Origin: Acidobacteriota bacterium
Lineage (GTDB): Bacteria; Acidobacteriota; Terriglobia; 2-12-FULL-54-10
Direction: 5' to 3'
DNA: 64,000 bases
Assembly (NCBI GenBank): GCA_009691245.1
Contig: SHUM01000001.1
Coordinates: forward strand, 124,001 to 188,000
Of the stretch, positions 34,374-43,731 are shown piece by piece (position 1 is the first letter of the stretch; every line of letters begins with the position of its first letter). Both the position numbers and the translations under genes were made by a program. The notes beneath the pieces are model-generated. The model was given only the letters and a program-made list of their open reading frames with translations. It was not told the origin of the DNA and did no database searches.

Positions 34374-34544
34374 GTGCCATCGTAGGGAACCCCCTCGAAT
34401 TGACGATTGACTGTGGCTGTGCTAATTTCAAATTAATGCTTGGCCGATGTGAGTACATTGGGCTGAGACGTGAATAGTAGGGTCGATAGTCGAGTCAACG
34501 GCGGTCGGTATCGTTCAAAAGTGATCGTTTTTGAGGAGGAAATA

Positions 34545-37500
34545 ATGAAGAATACCCGTGTCTATAGGACGCGTCAATCGGTGCTTGGGCTAGTAATCGC
34601 AATGATCGCCGGAATCGTCATGATAAACGATGCGCCATTGCAGGCGCAGTTGCCCACGGCAACTATCTCGGGACAAGTGAAGGACTCGAGCGCGGCGGCG
34701 ATTCCCGGCGCGATGGTTACCTCCACGAACCGCGAAACCGGCGCTGTGCGCAGCACTCAGAGCGGCCAGGACGGCCGCTTCATTCTGCCTGCCATGATGG
34801 TGGGCATCTATGACATCAGGGCCGAAGCGGCGGCGTTTCGCCCTGAGGTTCAACAAAATTTGACACTCACGGTTGGGCAGGAAGCGGTTTTGAATTTCGC
34901 GCTGCAGGTCGGCTCGGTTACGGAGACTGTAACAATCATGGCCGAAGCGCCACTGGTCGAAACGACGAGCGGTGCGCTCGGCGGACTGGTTGGCGCGCAG
35001 CAGGTCTCTGACTTGCCGCTCAACGGACGCAACTTCAACGACCTCGTGCTATTGCAGACCGGCATCACGGTGCATAAGCCGACCTCGCTGACCAGCACCA
35101 CGGCCACCGGCCTGGCATACAGCAGCAACGGCGCGCCGATTCGCTCGAACAGCATTATGATGGACGGCGCGAACATCGTCGCCGGCGGCGGCATCAATGG
35201 CGTCAGCGTGAGCGGCTCGATGCTGGGCATTGAAGCCATCCGCGAATTCCGCGTCATCACCAACTCGTTCCCCGCCGAATACGGCATGACCATGGGCAGC
35301 CAGACGACCGTGGTCACCAAGAGCGGCACCAATACGATACACGGTTCCGCTTTCGAGTTTATGCGCAACAGCAGCATGGACGCGCGCGACTTCTTCGACC
35401 GCCAGACAACGCCTGCTTCGCCGCGCCTGCCCGATTTCCGCCGCAACAACTTCGGTGGATCGGTCGGCGGCCCCATCGTTACCGACAAGCAGTTCTTCCA
35501 CGCTTCCTATGAAGGCGTGCGCGAGTCCAAGGGCCTTACGCAAAGGCTTACGGTGCCCGGCACAGTGGCCCGGCAGGGAACCATTAACCCCGCCATCCGG
35601 CCTTACCTGGAGCAGTTCCCGTTGCAGACGGAGAACATCTTCAATCAAGACGGATCGATCAGCGCAACGTCTGGCATCTACTCCTACATCTTCAAGCGTC
35701 CCACGCGCGAAGACTTTGTCCAGGGGCGTTGGGACTACAATATTTCGGAGTCGGATATGACGTTTTTCCGCTACACCCTCGTGGACAGCGAACGGACCAA
35801 CACCGCCGGCTACCCGCAATTCCAGGATATCGCCACCAGCCGCGGACAATATGCCACGTTCTCCGAGAACCACACCTTCTCCCAGTCGGTTCTGAATATG
35901 TTCCGGCTCTCGCTCCTGCGCTCGTTCCAGACCTACGATTCACCGTCCGAGGTTTCACTTGGATTTCAGCCGGGAACTCAGATGGGATCAATCGCGATTC
36001 AGGGCGGCATCACCTCGCTGGGGCCGGTCGGCTCCCGCTTGCTGGTGCTGAATCAGAACCAGTATTCGCTCGGCGATGACGTGCTGTTGACTCGCGGCAA
36101 CCACAATCTGAAATTTGGAACCCTGATCAACCGGTTCCACGTTTATACCAACGTGGGCACCAACAAGCGCGGCTCGTGGCAATTCGCCACCGTCGCCAAT
36201 TTTCTCGCCGGCATCCCGCAGCAGCTCACCATGCTGACTCCCGGCTCGATAACCGACCGCACCTACCGCTGGGATACCTATGGTTTCTACGCGCAGGATG
36301 ACTGGCGTGTGCGACCGACGCTGACCCTGAATATTGGACTGCGCTACGAGTTCACTTCCAGCGTGAATGAGACCAGTGGCCGCGGCTCGGCGCTGCTGGA
36401 TGTGGTCAAGGACACGGCCTTCGTGTTGCAGTCGGAGCTGTTTGACAATCCATCGCGCAAGAACCTCTCGCCCCGCTTCGGCTTCGCCTGGGATGTGCGT
36501 GGCGATGCCTCGACTTCGGTTCGCGGCGGCTTCGGGCTGCTCTACGATGTATCCAACATCACCGGCGCGGCTCAGATCAATGCCACCGCGACGCCGCCGT
36601 TCTCCTCGAGCAACACCATCACCACCGGACTGGTTTTCCCCATTCATCCGATTCCGGCGCGCGTGAACGCCATCGACTTCCAGGGCTCGTCGCTGCGCAT
36701 GATCGACTACCATCTGCAGCAGCCGCATATGCTGCAATACAACCTGACGGTGGAGCGCAAACTCCCCGGCAACATGGTGATCTCCACCGCCTATGCCGGT
36801 TCTCGCGGACTGAATTTGTACGGGACCAAGGAAGGCAATCCTGCTCCTCCCACCGCGGTGATTAACGGCCAGGATTTCTGGGCGGTCAACGCGCCGCGCG
36901 TGAATCAATTCTGGAATGACATGGAGTTCATCACCGCCGGAATGAATTCCTGGTACAACTCATTCCAGTTCAGCCTGGAAAAGCGGCTAAGCCGCGGCAT
37001 TCAATTCAAGAGCGCCTACACCTGGAGCAAGTCGCTCGATACCACCCAGGGTCAGCATGGCGGCGAGTCCGGCGGAGCCTCCAACTCCGGAGTTGCGCCG
37101 CACAATCCCAGCCAGGATAAAGGACCGTCTGATTTCGATACGCGGCAATCCTGGACAGTGAATGCGCTGTATCAAATCCCGTCGCTCATCGATAGCGAAG
37201 GCGTGGCGGGCAAGCTGGTCAACGGCTGGCGTGTCAGCACCATCTTCACGGCCAAGAACGGCCTGCCGTTCACGCCGACTATCAGCGGCAACCGCTCGCG
37301 CTCACGCGCCAACAATAACAACGCCGATCACCCGGATGCGGTGTTAGGCCGGAGCAAGGATGACATCATTCTGGGTGGTCCCGACCGCTACTTCGATCCT
37401 CTGGCGTTTACCATTCCGGCCATTGGATTCCTGGGCTCATCGGGCCGCAACCAGCTTCAGGGGCCCAACCAGGTGAACGTGGATATGTCGCTCACCAAGG

Positions 37501-37745
37501 AAGCAGCCATGGGCTGGCTGGGAGAGACCGGAAAGATGGAGTTCCGCGCCGAGATGTTCAACATGCTCAACCACTCCAACTTCAATATCCCCGTCGGCGG
37601 GCGCTCGCTCTATACGGCCACTCCCACGGCTCCCACGGATGCCTTGGCTGCCAGCGCAGTTCCGCTGGATACCGCGGGCCGTATTGACCGGACCATCAAT
37701 CAGTCCGGGCGCAACTTCCAACTCGCGCTGAAGCTGATCTTCTAG
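34545..37745 (+). CDS. Oar-like TonB-dependent receptor with carboxypeptidase-regulatory domain
   Basis: The product is about 1066 residues. A signal peptide ends near A-P-L-Q-A-Q. Residues ~35-120 form a carboxypeptidase-regulatory-like beta-sandwich (A-T-I-S-G-Q-V-K-D-S-S-A-A-A-I-P-G-A). A plug domain follows (L-P-L-N-G-R-N-F-N-D-L-V-L-L), then a beta-barrel with alternating strands and the aromatic C-terminal end N-F-Q-L-A-L-K-L-I-F. This architecture is greatly expanded in Acidobacteriota and thought to take up large substrates such as carbohydrates or peptides across the outer membrane. GAGGAGG before ATG 34545 fixes the start. It is monocistronic, flanked by terminators and a palindrome. 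Confidence 0.92.
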   Translation: MKNTRVYRTRQSVLGLVIAMIAGIVMINDAPLQAQLPTATISGQVKDSSAAAIPGAMVTSTNRETGAVRSTQSGQDGRFILPAMMVGIYDIRAEAAAFRPEVQQNLTLTVGQEAVLNFALQVGSVTETVTIMAEAPLVETTSGALGGLVGAQQVSDLPLNGRNFNDLVLLQTGITVHKPTSLTSTTATGLAYSSNGAPIRSNSIMMDGANIVAGGGINGVSVSGSMLGIEAIREFRVITNSFPAEYGMTMGSQTTVVTKSGTNTIHGSAFEFMRNSSMDARDFFDRQTTPASPRLPDFRRNNFGGSVGGPIVTDKQFFHASYEGVRESKGLTQRLTVPGTVARQGTINPAIRPYLEQFPLQTENIFNQDGSISATSGIYSYIFKRPTREDFVQGRWDYNISESDMTFFRYTLVDSERTNTAGYPQFQDIATSRGQYATFSENHTFSQSVLNMFRLSLLRSFQTYDSPSEVSLGFQPGTQMGSIAIQGGITSLGPVGSRLLVLNQNQYSLGDDVLLTRGNHNLKFGTLINRFHVYTNVGTNKRGSWQFATVANFLAGIPQQLTMLTPGSITDRTYRWDTYGFYAQDDWRVRPTLTLNIGLRYEFTSSVNETSGRGSALLDVVKDTAFVLQSELFDNPSRKNLSPRFGFAWDVRGDASTSVRGGFGLLYDVSNITGAAQINATATPPFSSSNTITTGLVFPIHPIPARVNAIDFQGSSLRMIDYHLQQPHMLQYNLTVERKLPGNMVISTAYAGSRGLNLYGTKEGNPAPPTAVINGQDFWAVNAPRVNQFWNDMEFITAGMNSWYNSFQFSLEKRLSRGIQFKSAYTWSKSLDTTQGQHGGESGGASNSGVAPHNPSQDKGPSDFDTRQSWTVNALYQIPSLIDSEGVAGKLVNGWRVSTIFTAKNGLPFTPTISGNRSRSRANNNNADHPDAVLGRSKDDIILGGPDRYFDPLAFTIPAIGFLGSSGRNQLQGPNQVNVDMSLTKEAAMGWLGETGKMEFRAEMFNMLNHSNFNIPVGGRSLYTATPTAPTDALAASAVPLDTAGRIDRTINQSGRNFQLALKLIF

Positions 37746-37764
37746 CGCATTGTTACAGTTGCTG

Positions 37765-37858
37765 TATCAGAGCCTCGACCGCCAGGGAGGGGGCACGCTT
37801 GCCGGATACAACAGCCCGTTGAATGTGCCCCCTCCCTGGCGGTCGGGGCTCTGATACG
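37765..37858. repeat. Dispersed palindrome with 33-nt arms
   Basis: Arms 37765-37797 and 37826-37858 match over 33 nt with a single mismatch, giving a very stable hairpin around 28 nt. The arm contains GAGCCTCGACCG, a variant of the family core. It starts 20 bp after the TonB receptor gene stop. Confidence 0.88.
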
Positions 37859-37906
37859 CCATAAGTCAAAATGGTCTAATTGTTAAAATGGTCTGGGATG
37901 CGAACG

Positions 37907-37940
37907 GGGACCAAGCCGATGCTGGCTTGGTCCCTTTTTT
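37907..37940 (+). terminator. Intrinsic terminator downstream of the TonB receptor gene
   Basis: Stem GGGACCAAGCC/GGCTTGGTCCC around a short loop, followed by T6. It shares loop and frame with the terminator at 34342 (GGGACNNAGCCGATNCTGGC). Confidence 0.92.
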
Positions 37941-38328
37941 GTGCTGACGCGGGCCTTTTTGTGCTGGCGCGGGAAAGTCCGGCAGTTGGTCAGTTGGAAT
38001 CGCAGGTCGAATTGTTACCTGCACGGCTGGTAGACACTACCCCGTCACTCACGGGTAATCCCGTTCAGCTTCCCAGAAGGGGACTTCTTGGGAGTTTTTG
38101 CTTCTCTTGCGATGACTCTACACTAGCCGACTAGGCAGGATCTATTTCTCCAAAGGACTGCTTCGGAGTGCATGTGCCGGAATGGTTATTTGTCGCTTTT
38201 GATCCTGCCAGACTCTTGTCTTACAATCCCAATCGACAGACATGGGCATTTGAACCGAAAGGAAATCTTTCCGGCGCAACTGCTGTTAGAAATTATCTGA
38301 GAGATAGAACACTCACAACGGTTTTGGT

Positions 38329-39069
38329 TTACGGAGCGACCGGAATGGTGACCGGACTGCTCTGTTTTCCGCCGATGCTGAACACCACGACGATGTTGGG
38401 AGCGGTACGCGTGCCGGGAGGAACCCGCACGTTGATCTGATTCAGTCCCACGAATCCCGGTGCGGTGCCGGAAAAAGTGACGGCGGCTGGGATGCCATCC
38501 ACGGTAGCGGTTGCGACCGTAGCGGTCTGGTTTCCGGTGGACGGCGCGCCGGTGGCCAGCGGGGGCGTTACCACGCCCAGTCCGGTTGCGAAAAAGACCA
38601 GAACTTCATCGGGGCGAGCAGGGTTCCCCGGCGAGACTGGAATGAAATTCTGGTGCAGGACCGCTGCAGTTCCAGTGCCCTGCTGATTCAGCGTGAAGAC
38701 GCCTGGCGCAAATGCATCTATAGGGACTGCTTGCTGCGCGCTGCTTTGCCCTCCCGCCGCGACCACGATAGACGCGGACGTCTGCCCCGCCATCTCAAAA
38801 GGAATCTGGATGCCCAACTGGCCCGGCGTCGAGTAGAACATCGGCGCGGCAATTCCGTTGAGAGTAACGCTCGCTCCTCCCAGCGTCGTTACCAGTCTGC
38901 CGTTCGGGCCGAAGCTTGAGGAAAGCACCGTGGACCCGTCGTTCAGATTCGTACCGAACACGGCGGCAATGGATCCCGGCGCAACCGGCGCGGGACTGGG
39001 AGCAAAGCTGCCGTTGTTGACCACTCCGCCGGGAAAGACGGCGGGAGCTGCTGTCGGCGGCACCGTCAA
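38329..39069 (-). pseudogene. TIGR03437 domain, 3' part of an interrupted SBBP-repeat gene
   Basis: The frame encodes V-V-N-N-G-S-F-A-P-S-P-A-P-V-A-P-G-S-I-A-A-V-F-G-T and continues to P-G-F-V-G-L-N-Q-I-N-V-R-V-P-P-G, the full TIGR03437 C-terminal domain. It is in the same frame as the SBBP-repeat frame upstream and is separated from it only by a TGA at 39082-39084. It has no ribosome site or signal peptide of its own. It is best read as the C-terminal half of one secreted protein cut by a nonsense codon. A sequencing error is possible. Confidence 0.75.
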
Positions 39070-39081
39070 CTGGGACAGAAA

Positions 39082-40278
39082 TCAGTCGAAATCTCCCGTC
39101 GGCGAACCGCTGCGCCCAGCTACGTACAGCCCCGTGGAGTTTGACGCCATACCGGCCGTCAAGTCGTCGTTGGTGGAGCCGAATTGCAGCGTCCAAATCA
39201 CGCTGCCGCTGCCGGAATACCTGCGTACAAACGGGTCGCTTAGCCCCGCCCGTGTCTGGCCTGGCAGCGTGGCGAATGTCGATCCTGCCACGTAGACGCC
39301 CGCTGCATCCGCGACCGCCGCCGACAGGGTCTCGGAAATCGTGAACGACTGCGTCCAGAGTTGGTTGCCGCCGCTGTCATATTTGCGAACCAAGCCGATG
39401 TTTTCGTTTCCCACGACATATACGTCGGTCCCATCGACGGCAACGGCTGCGGCGATATCGCCGCCCGCGGTGCCAGTCTGTTTCGTCCAGCCGGCATCCC
39501 CATTGGCGGCGTACTGACGAACGAATGCATCGTCCACTCCAAGGAAGGCTTGCGGCTGCCCCGGCAAGGTGCCGCGAACGGATCCGCAAACATGGACAAA
39601 CGTAGAGTTGGCGGCAACGCATACCGGCTGATCCATGCCTGGGGAGCCGAATTGGCGGGTCCAAAGCAGGTCGCCGTTGGCGTCAAACTTGCTTACGAAA
39701 GCATCACCGCCTCCGGCGGCGGTTTGACCTGGCAGGGTTCCCTGTGTGGTGCCGGCTATGTAGATCCAGCCGGCGCCGTCCAGCGCCACGGCTGTGGAGT
39801 AATCGGCCATTGTAGTGCCGAATTGGCGGGTCCATATCGGTACTAGGTTTAGGTCATACTTCCGAAGGAAAATGTCGCGGCCTCCCACGCCAACACCACC
39901 AGGAAAGATGGCATCCGCGGCGCCCGTGACGTAAACAGACGTACCGTCCGTGGCCACCCCGTACGCAAAACCAGCGCCCAACTGGTCCGTCCAAAGCGGA
40001 GCGCCGCTGCCGCCGGGCCCATACTTTTGGACGAACGCATCAATTCCTCCGGAACTGGTCTGACCGAGCAGGCCACTCGTGCGTCCCGCGACGTAAACGC
40101 CCGTGGCGTCGGCCGCGACTTCAAATATCTCATCGAAACTGCTGGTGCCGATCCGTTGCAGCGGGCCTGCTGTCTGAGCACTGGCCGGCGTGGCCAAAAC
40201 AAGGCCCAACAAGCTTCCAGCCAGACCTGCCAGAAAAATCTTCTTTAAGTATCTTGCGGGAAAGATGCCTGCCTCCAT
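39082..40278 (-). CDS. Secreted SBBP-repeat beta-propeller protein, truncated by in-frame stop
   Basis: The product is about 398 residues. A signal peptide (I-F-L-A-G-L-A-G-S-L-L-G-L-V-L-A-T-P-A-S-A) is followed by about six SBBP-type repeats of ~50 residues, each with a pattern like G-D-A-F-V-S-K-F-D-A-N-G-D-L-L-W-T-R-Q-F-G. Such secreted repeat proteins are common in Acidobacteriota and their role is unknown. The frame stops at TGA in G-D-F-D-stop-F-L-S-Q-L, right where the TIGR03437 domain should follow. AGGAGA 6 nt before ATG 40278 sets the start; the open frame goes up to 40362. Confidence 0.78.
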   Translation of the reverse strand: MEAGIFPARYLKKIFLAGLAGSLLGLVLATPASAQTAGPLQRIGTSSFDEIFEVAADATGVYVAGRTSGLLGQTSSGGIDAFVQKYGPGGSGAPLWTDQLGAGFAYGVATDGTSVYVTGAADAIFPGGVGVGGRDIFLRKYDLNLVPIWTRQFGTTMADYSTAVALDGAGWIYIAGTTQGTLPGQTAAGGGDAFVSKFDANGDLLWTRQFGSPGMDQPVCVAANSTFVHVCGSVRGTLPGQPQAFLGVDDAFVRQYAANGDAGWTKQTGTAGGDIAAAVAVDGTDVYVVGNENIGLVRKYDSGGNQLWTQSFTISETLSAAVADAAGVYVAGSTFATLPGQTRAGLSDPFVRRYSGSGSVIWTLQFGSTNDDLTAGMASNSTGLYVAGRSGSPTGDFD

Positions 40279-40964
40279 GATGTTCTCCTGAATGGCAAGT
40301 CTACATGCACTTTTCGCTGTCTCGAAGATACCAAATACTGCGGCGTGGGTCCACCTTTTCACTTCCAGGGGAAACAGGGTTCAGTCCTGCAAAGGTTAGA
40401 AAAGATGATTCGGAAACCATGTGGTTTTGACACGGGTAGGCTCGGCTCCGCCCGAATTGAAATGGAAGAGATTCCTGCCAAAGTTTTCCACCGGAGTTTC
40501 GGCACAGGGTGAACCAAAGTTGTGCGTTCAAAGATTACCCGCGAATGACGGCGCAGCGTTTACCTATCTGCCGTTTCAATTCCCGAGTAGTGCATCATAC
40601 GAAACTATCCCGAAACGGCGTTCTGGAAAATGGATCCTTCTTAGTTGGCTAGGGTTTGGAGAACCCATGGCTCGCGATTCAAACTGACTCACTATCCGAT
40701 GATTCCGATGCGGTGGCGGACTTGAGCGCGGAGGGTATGATTCCTGGCGCGCCGACCGTCCCGGCGTGCCGGGACGGCTACTCACGGTGGTGCCCTCCGG
40801 GCAACCGCGGAAGTCCCCCACGCTAAATTCTCTGTCCGCAAACAAGACCGCAAACAAGACTTGACACGCGGATTCCAATCGGTCATTCTCACACCATTCG
40901 GTGGAAATTTCTTTTGCCGTTCCAGGGTTCCTGATTCATTCGTTCCGAGGAGGAATTGTTTTCC
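40279..40964. other. Intergenic region, no gene recognised
   Basis: About 690 bp between divergent genes. Short open frames on both strands lack ribosome sites and family resemblance. A perfect hairpin lies at 40756-40777. It separates the SBBP gene from the cytochrome/TPP-enzyme cluster and should hold that cluster's promoter. Confidence 0.45.
40756..40777. repeat. Perfect 9-bp hairpin
   Basis: CCGTCCCGG and CCGGGACGG flank the tetraloop CGTG. There is no T-run after it, so it is not a classical terminator; probably a dispersed repeat. Confidence 0.6.
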
Positions 40965-41480
40965 ATGCGCACTCTGATGAGGTGGGTAAGCCAGCCGCGG
41001 TTGAGTACGGCTATAAAGTTGCGCCCGGCTATCATGTTGAGCGCGGCGATCATGTTCGCTGCGGCGTTGCCTGCGCAGGCTCAGGGCCTGCCTGATGGCG
41101 CCGGAAAGGAAACGGTAGCCGGCATCTGCACGCAGTGCCATAGCCTGGCCTTTGTAACCGAGTCGCGGTTGAGCAAGGCCGATTGGGAGTATATCGTCAC
41201 GGACATGATCGGACGCGGCGCGCCGCTGATGGAGGACGAGATTCAGCCGGTGATCGATTACCTCGCGGCCAACTTCGGCAAGGCCGTCGGCAAGATAAAC
41301 ATCAACACGGCCAAGGCGATTGACCTGCAAAAGAACCTGTCCTTCACGCCGCTCGAAGCCGAGGCGATTGTCAACCACCGCGAGAAGAACGGCAAGTTCA
41401 CCGTCTTGGCGGATGTGCAGAAGGTAGCCGGAGTCGACGCGAAGAAGGTGGAGACGGCCAGGGATCGAATCGAATTTTAG
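40965..41480 (+). CDS. Exported cytochrome c-like protein with helix-hairpin-helix domain
   Basis: The product is about 171 residues. A basic N-terminus and signal sequence ending A-L-P-A-Q-A-Q is followed by a single haem c site C-T-Q-C-H and then W-E-Y-I-V-T-D-M-I-G-R-G-A-P-L, a cytochrome pattern seen in periplasmic quinoprotein partners. The C-terminal half is a ComEA-like helix-hairpin-helix (I-N-I-N-T-A-K-A-I-D-L, T-P-L-E-A-E-A-I-V-N-H-R-E-K-N-G-K-F). GAGGAGG precedes ATG 40965. It lies 56 bp before the thiamine-diphosphate enzyme gene and could serve as its electron carrier (inference). Confidence 0.82.
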   Translation: MRTLMRWVSQPRLSTAIKLRPAIMLSAAIMFAAALPAQAQGLPDGAGKETVAGICTQCHSLAFVTESRLSKADWEYIVTDMIGRGAPLMEDEIQPVIDYLAANFGKAVGKININTAKAIDLQKNLSFTPLEAEAIVNHREKNGKFTVLADVQKVAGVDAKKVETARDRIEF

Positions 41481-41536
41481 GTTTGTGAGCGGGGGAATCT
41501 CGGCTGGGGATGGATCGCTCAAGGAGGCTTGAACAT

Positions 41537-43426
41537 ATGATGCGACGGCTAGTTGGAGAACTGTTGACCGAGAAAATCTCGCGGCGCGGGTTTGTCGCCG
41601 GGATGCTGGCGGCGGGCTACTCTGCTTCGGCAGCGCAATCCGCGGCGCAGTCCATCGCGCCACTGCAGGCAGGCGCCAAGGCGGCGGAGGAGTTTACGCG
41701 CACGGTGAAAGGCACGGGCGGCGAGCTGATGGCCGATCAGATTGTCGAGACCGGCGCCAAGTATATCTTCGTCAGCAACGGCTCGGGCCTCGGGCCGCTG
41801 TGCGACGCGTTTGTCTCCCGCCCGCAGTTGCAGTCGATCCAGGCTACGCACGAAGGCCAAGTGGTGGCGCAGGCGGCGGGCTATGCGATGGCGTCGGGCA
41901 AAGTGGGCTACTGCATGCACAGCCGCGTGGGTCTGCCGCACTCCACTTCCAACATGTACAACGCGCACAAGGATCGCACCCCGCTGATCATCCTGTCCGA
42001 CCACGCCGATACGGCGCGCGAAGGCACCGACAGCCATGAAGATGTGGACAGTTGGATCGAGGCTGTGGCGCAATACACCAAGCTGCGCTGGGTCGTCGAG
42101 CAACCGGATCGCATCCCGGAGTGGATTCGCAACGCCTACAAGATGGCTACGGTGATGCCCTGCGGTCCCACCTCTCTGCGCATCCCGCGCGACCTGCTGT
42201 ATAAGGAAAATGTAACCAGCACCATCTATTCCGGCAAGGCTTTCAATATCCCCATGAACCTGCGGCCCGATACTGCGGAGGTGGAGCGCGTCGCCAGAAT
42301 GCTGATCGAGTCCACCTCGCCCATGCTGCTGGTGGGCCCGGAGGCCACGCAGTGCAAGGCCGAGCAGCCGCTGATCGAGCTGGCTGAAATGCTGGCGATG
42401 CCTGTAACGCAGGCGCGCAGCTTCCACGCTGATTTTCCGAACTTCCACCCGCTGCACCTCGGCGAATTAAACAACCGAATGCGCTTTCCCAAGGAGATTG
42501 ACCTGCTGTTCAACTTCGGCGCGCGCTCACCCTTTGGCGGCGCGTTCTCGCGGCGCGCAGCGTTGATCCAGGCCAGCGTTGATCCAGGGGCCATCGGGCG
42601 GCAGACGCCGTTGCGCGGAGCGCTGGTGGGCGATCTGAAGAAGGTGGCCGAGGACCTCGTCGCGGCGGTGAAGAGCATGGCCACCAAGCAGGACTTGGAG
42701 AAGCGCACGGCGCAGCGTCGCGCGGATTGCACGGCCTACACCGGCAAACTGCACGCCTCGCAAGCCGCGGCGGCCCGACGCGCTAACGGCAGTCCGGTTC
42801 CCTGGCAGCGCATGATGATTGAGTTTGCGGACCAGTTGGAAAAGGATGCGGTCATCGTGGACGAAGTGGGCACGGAAGCGAAGGTTCTCACTTACTTCAA
42901 CTACGCCGAAAAGGGCGGGATGCACAAGATCGGCCGTACCGAGGGCCGCGCGCTGGGCTGGGGCGTGGGTGCTTCAGTCGGCGTGAAGCTGGCGATGCCT
43001 GATCGTCAGGTGGTCTCCTTCCAGGGCGACGGTGGATTCTTGTTTGGCCAGACCGACTCGCTGTGGACGATGTCGAAATACGACATCCCCGTGCTCACGG
43101 TGATTCTGGACAACCGCACCTACGAGGAAACACGCTGGCAGATCATGGGCCACATGGGCCCAGCCGGCAAGAACAACCGCGACTACATCTCGCAGTTAAC
43201 TCGTCCCGTCGTGGCCTATACCAAACTGGCCGAGGCCTATGGCATCAAGGGCGAACTGGTCGAGAACTCCGAGGACCTCAAACCTGCGATCGCCCGCGCA
43301 CTGAAAACGTTGAAGGACGGACGTCCGTATATGCTGGACGTACACCTGAAGACCTTCGGCGTGGGAGCGGAAAACCCGTGGTCGCCGCATTACTCCCTGG
43401 CCGCCACGCGCACCAGAAACGTATAG
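41537..43426 (+). CDS. Tat-exported thiamine-diphosphate-dependent enzyme (acetolactate synthase-like)
   Basis: The product is about 629 residues. The N-terminus has a twin-arginine signal (I-S-R-R-G-F-V-A-G-M-L, Arg16-Arg17), so the folded enzyme goes to the periplasm. The body is a TPP enzyme of the acetolactate synthase/benzoylformate decarboxylase group. It has the cofactor-activating Glu in A-T-H-E-G-Q-V-V-A-Q-A and the TPP/Mg motif G-D-G-G-F-L-F-G-Q ... L-D-N-R-T-Y-E-E-T-R. These enzymes cleave or join 2-oxo acids; the substrate here is unknown. AGGAGG just upstream supports ATG 41537. Its partner upstream is a c-type cytochrome protein. A terminator-like hairpin follows. Confidence 0.87.
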   Translation: MMRRLVGELLTEKISRRGFVAGMLAAGYSASAAQSAAQSIAPLQAGAKAAEEFTRTVKGTGGELMADQIVETGAKYIFVSNGSGLGPLCDAFVSRPQLQSIQATHEGQVVAQAAGYAMASGKVGYCMHSRVGLPHSTSNMYNAHKDRTPLIILSDHADTAREGTDSHEDVDSWIEAVAQYTKLRWVVEQPDRIPEWIRNAYKMATVMPCGPTSLRIPRDLLYKENVTSTIYSGKAFNIPMNLRPDTAEVERVARMLIESTSPMLLVGPEATQCKAEQPLIELAEMLAMPVTQARSFHADFPNFHPLHLGELNNRMRFPKEIDLLFNFGARSPFGGAFSRRAALIQASVDPGAIGRQTPLRGALVGDLKKVAEDLVAAVKSMATKQDLEKRTAQRRADCTAYTGKLHASQAAAARRANGSPVPWQRMMIEFADQLEKDAVIVDEVGTEAKVLTYFNYAEKGGMHKIGRTEGRALGWGVGASVGVKLAMPDRQVVSFQGDGGFLFGQTDSLWTMSKYDIPVLTVILDNRTYEETRWQIMGHMGPAGKNNRDYISQLTRPVVAYTKLAEAYGIKGELVENSEDLKPAIARALKTLKDGRPYMLDVHLKTFGVGAENPWSPHYSLAATRTRNV

Positions 43427-43446
43427 CTAAAATTGACGCTGGCAGC

Positions 43447-43513
43447 GAACACCGGGCAGGTTGGACGACTCCCGCAAGGGAATCGTTCAGACCCACCCGG
43501 TGTTCCTGTTTTT
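43447..43513 (+). terminator. Terminator after the TPP-enzyme gene
   Basis: GAACACCGGG (43447-43456) pairs with CCCGGTGTTC (43496-43505), followed by CTGTTTTT. The long branched loop contains a second small stem. It lies 20 bp after the stop codon. Confidence 0.75.
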
Positions 43514-43731
43514 AGGCTTGGAATACGTGTTGCAATTCAATCTGGGGTTTTGTAGCATACGTGCATCGTGCAGAATCGCGGTTTGCGGAATCAGGGCCCT
43601 ATTGAGATCTGAATCGTCCAAAACAATGGGTCAGTTGGCTTTGTCGACAAGGCTGGTGGTCCTGCTTGCTGCGCTGCAAACTTATGAGTTTTTTTACACT
43701 AGATCGATTGCTTGAAAGGAGTAGTCTCCAC

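Larger units (their letters stand above)
37746..38328. other. Intergenic region with palindrome and two terminator-like hairpins
   Basis: No gene is seen in about 580 bp. It holds the palindrome at 37765-37858, the terminator at 37907-37940 and a weaker hairpin at 38071-38099 (TCCCAGAAG with a one-base bulge, then GTTTTTG). The remainder is featureless. Confidence 0.55.

Noticed and set aside
39082-39084. Selenocysteine at the in-frame TGA of the SBBP-repeat gene
   Set aside because: No small-loop stable hairpin lies 10-40 nt downstream and there is no paralogue with the same UGA; a nonsense mutation or sequence error is simpler.
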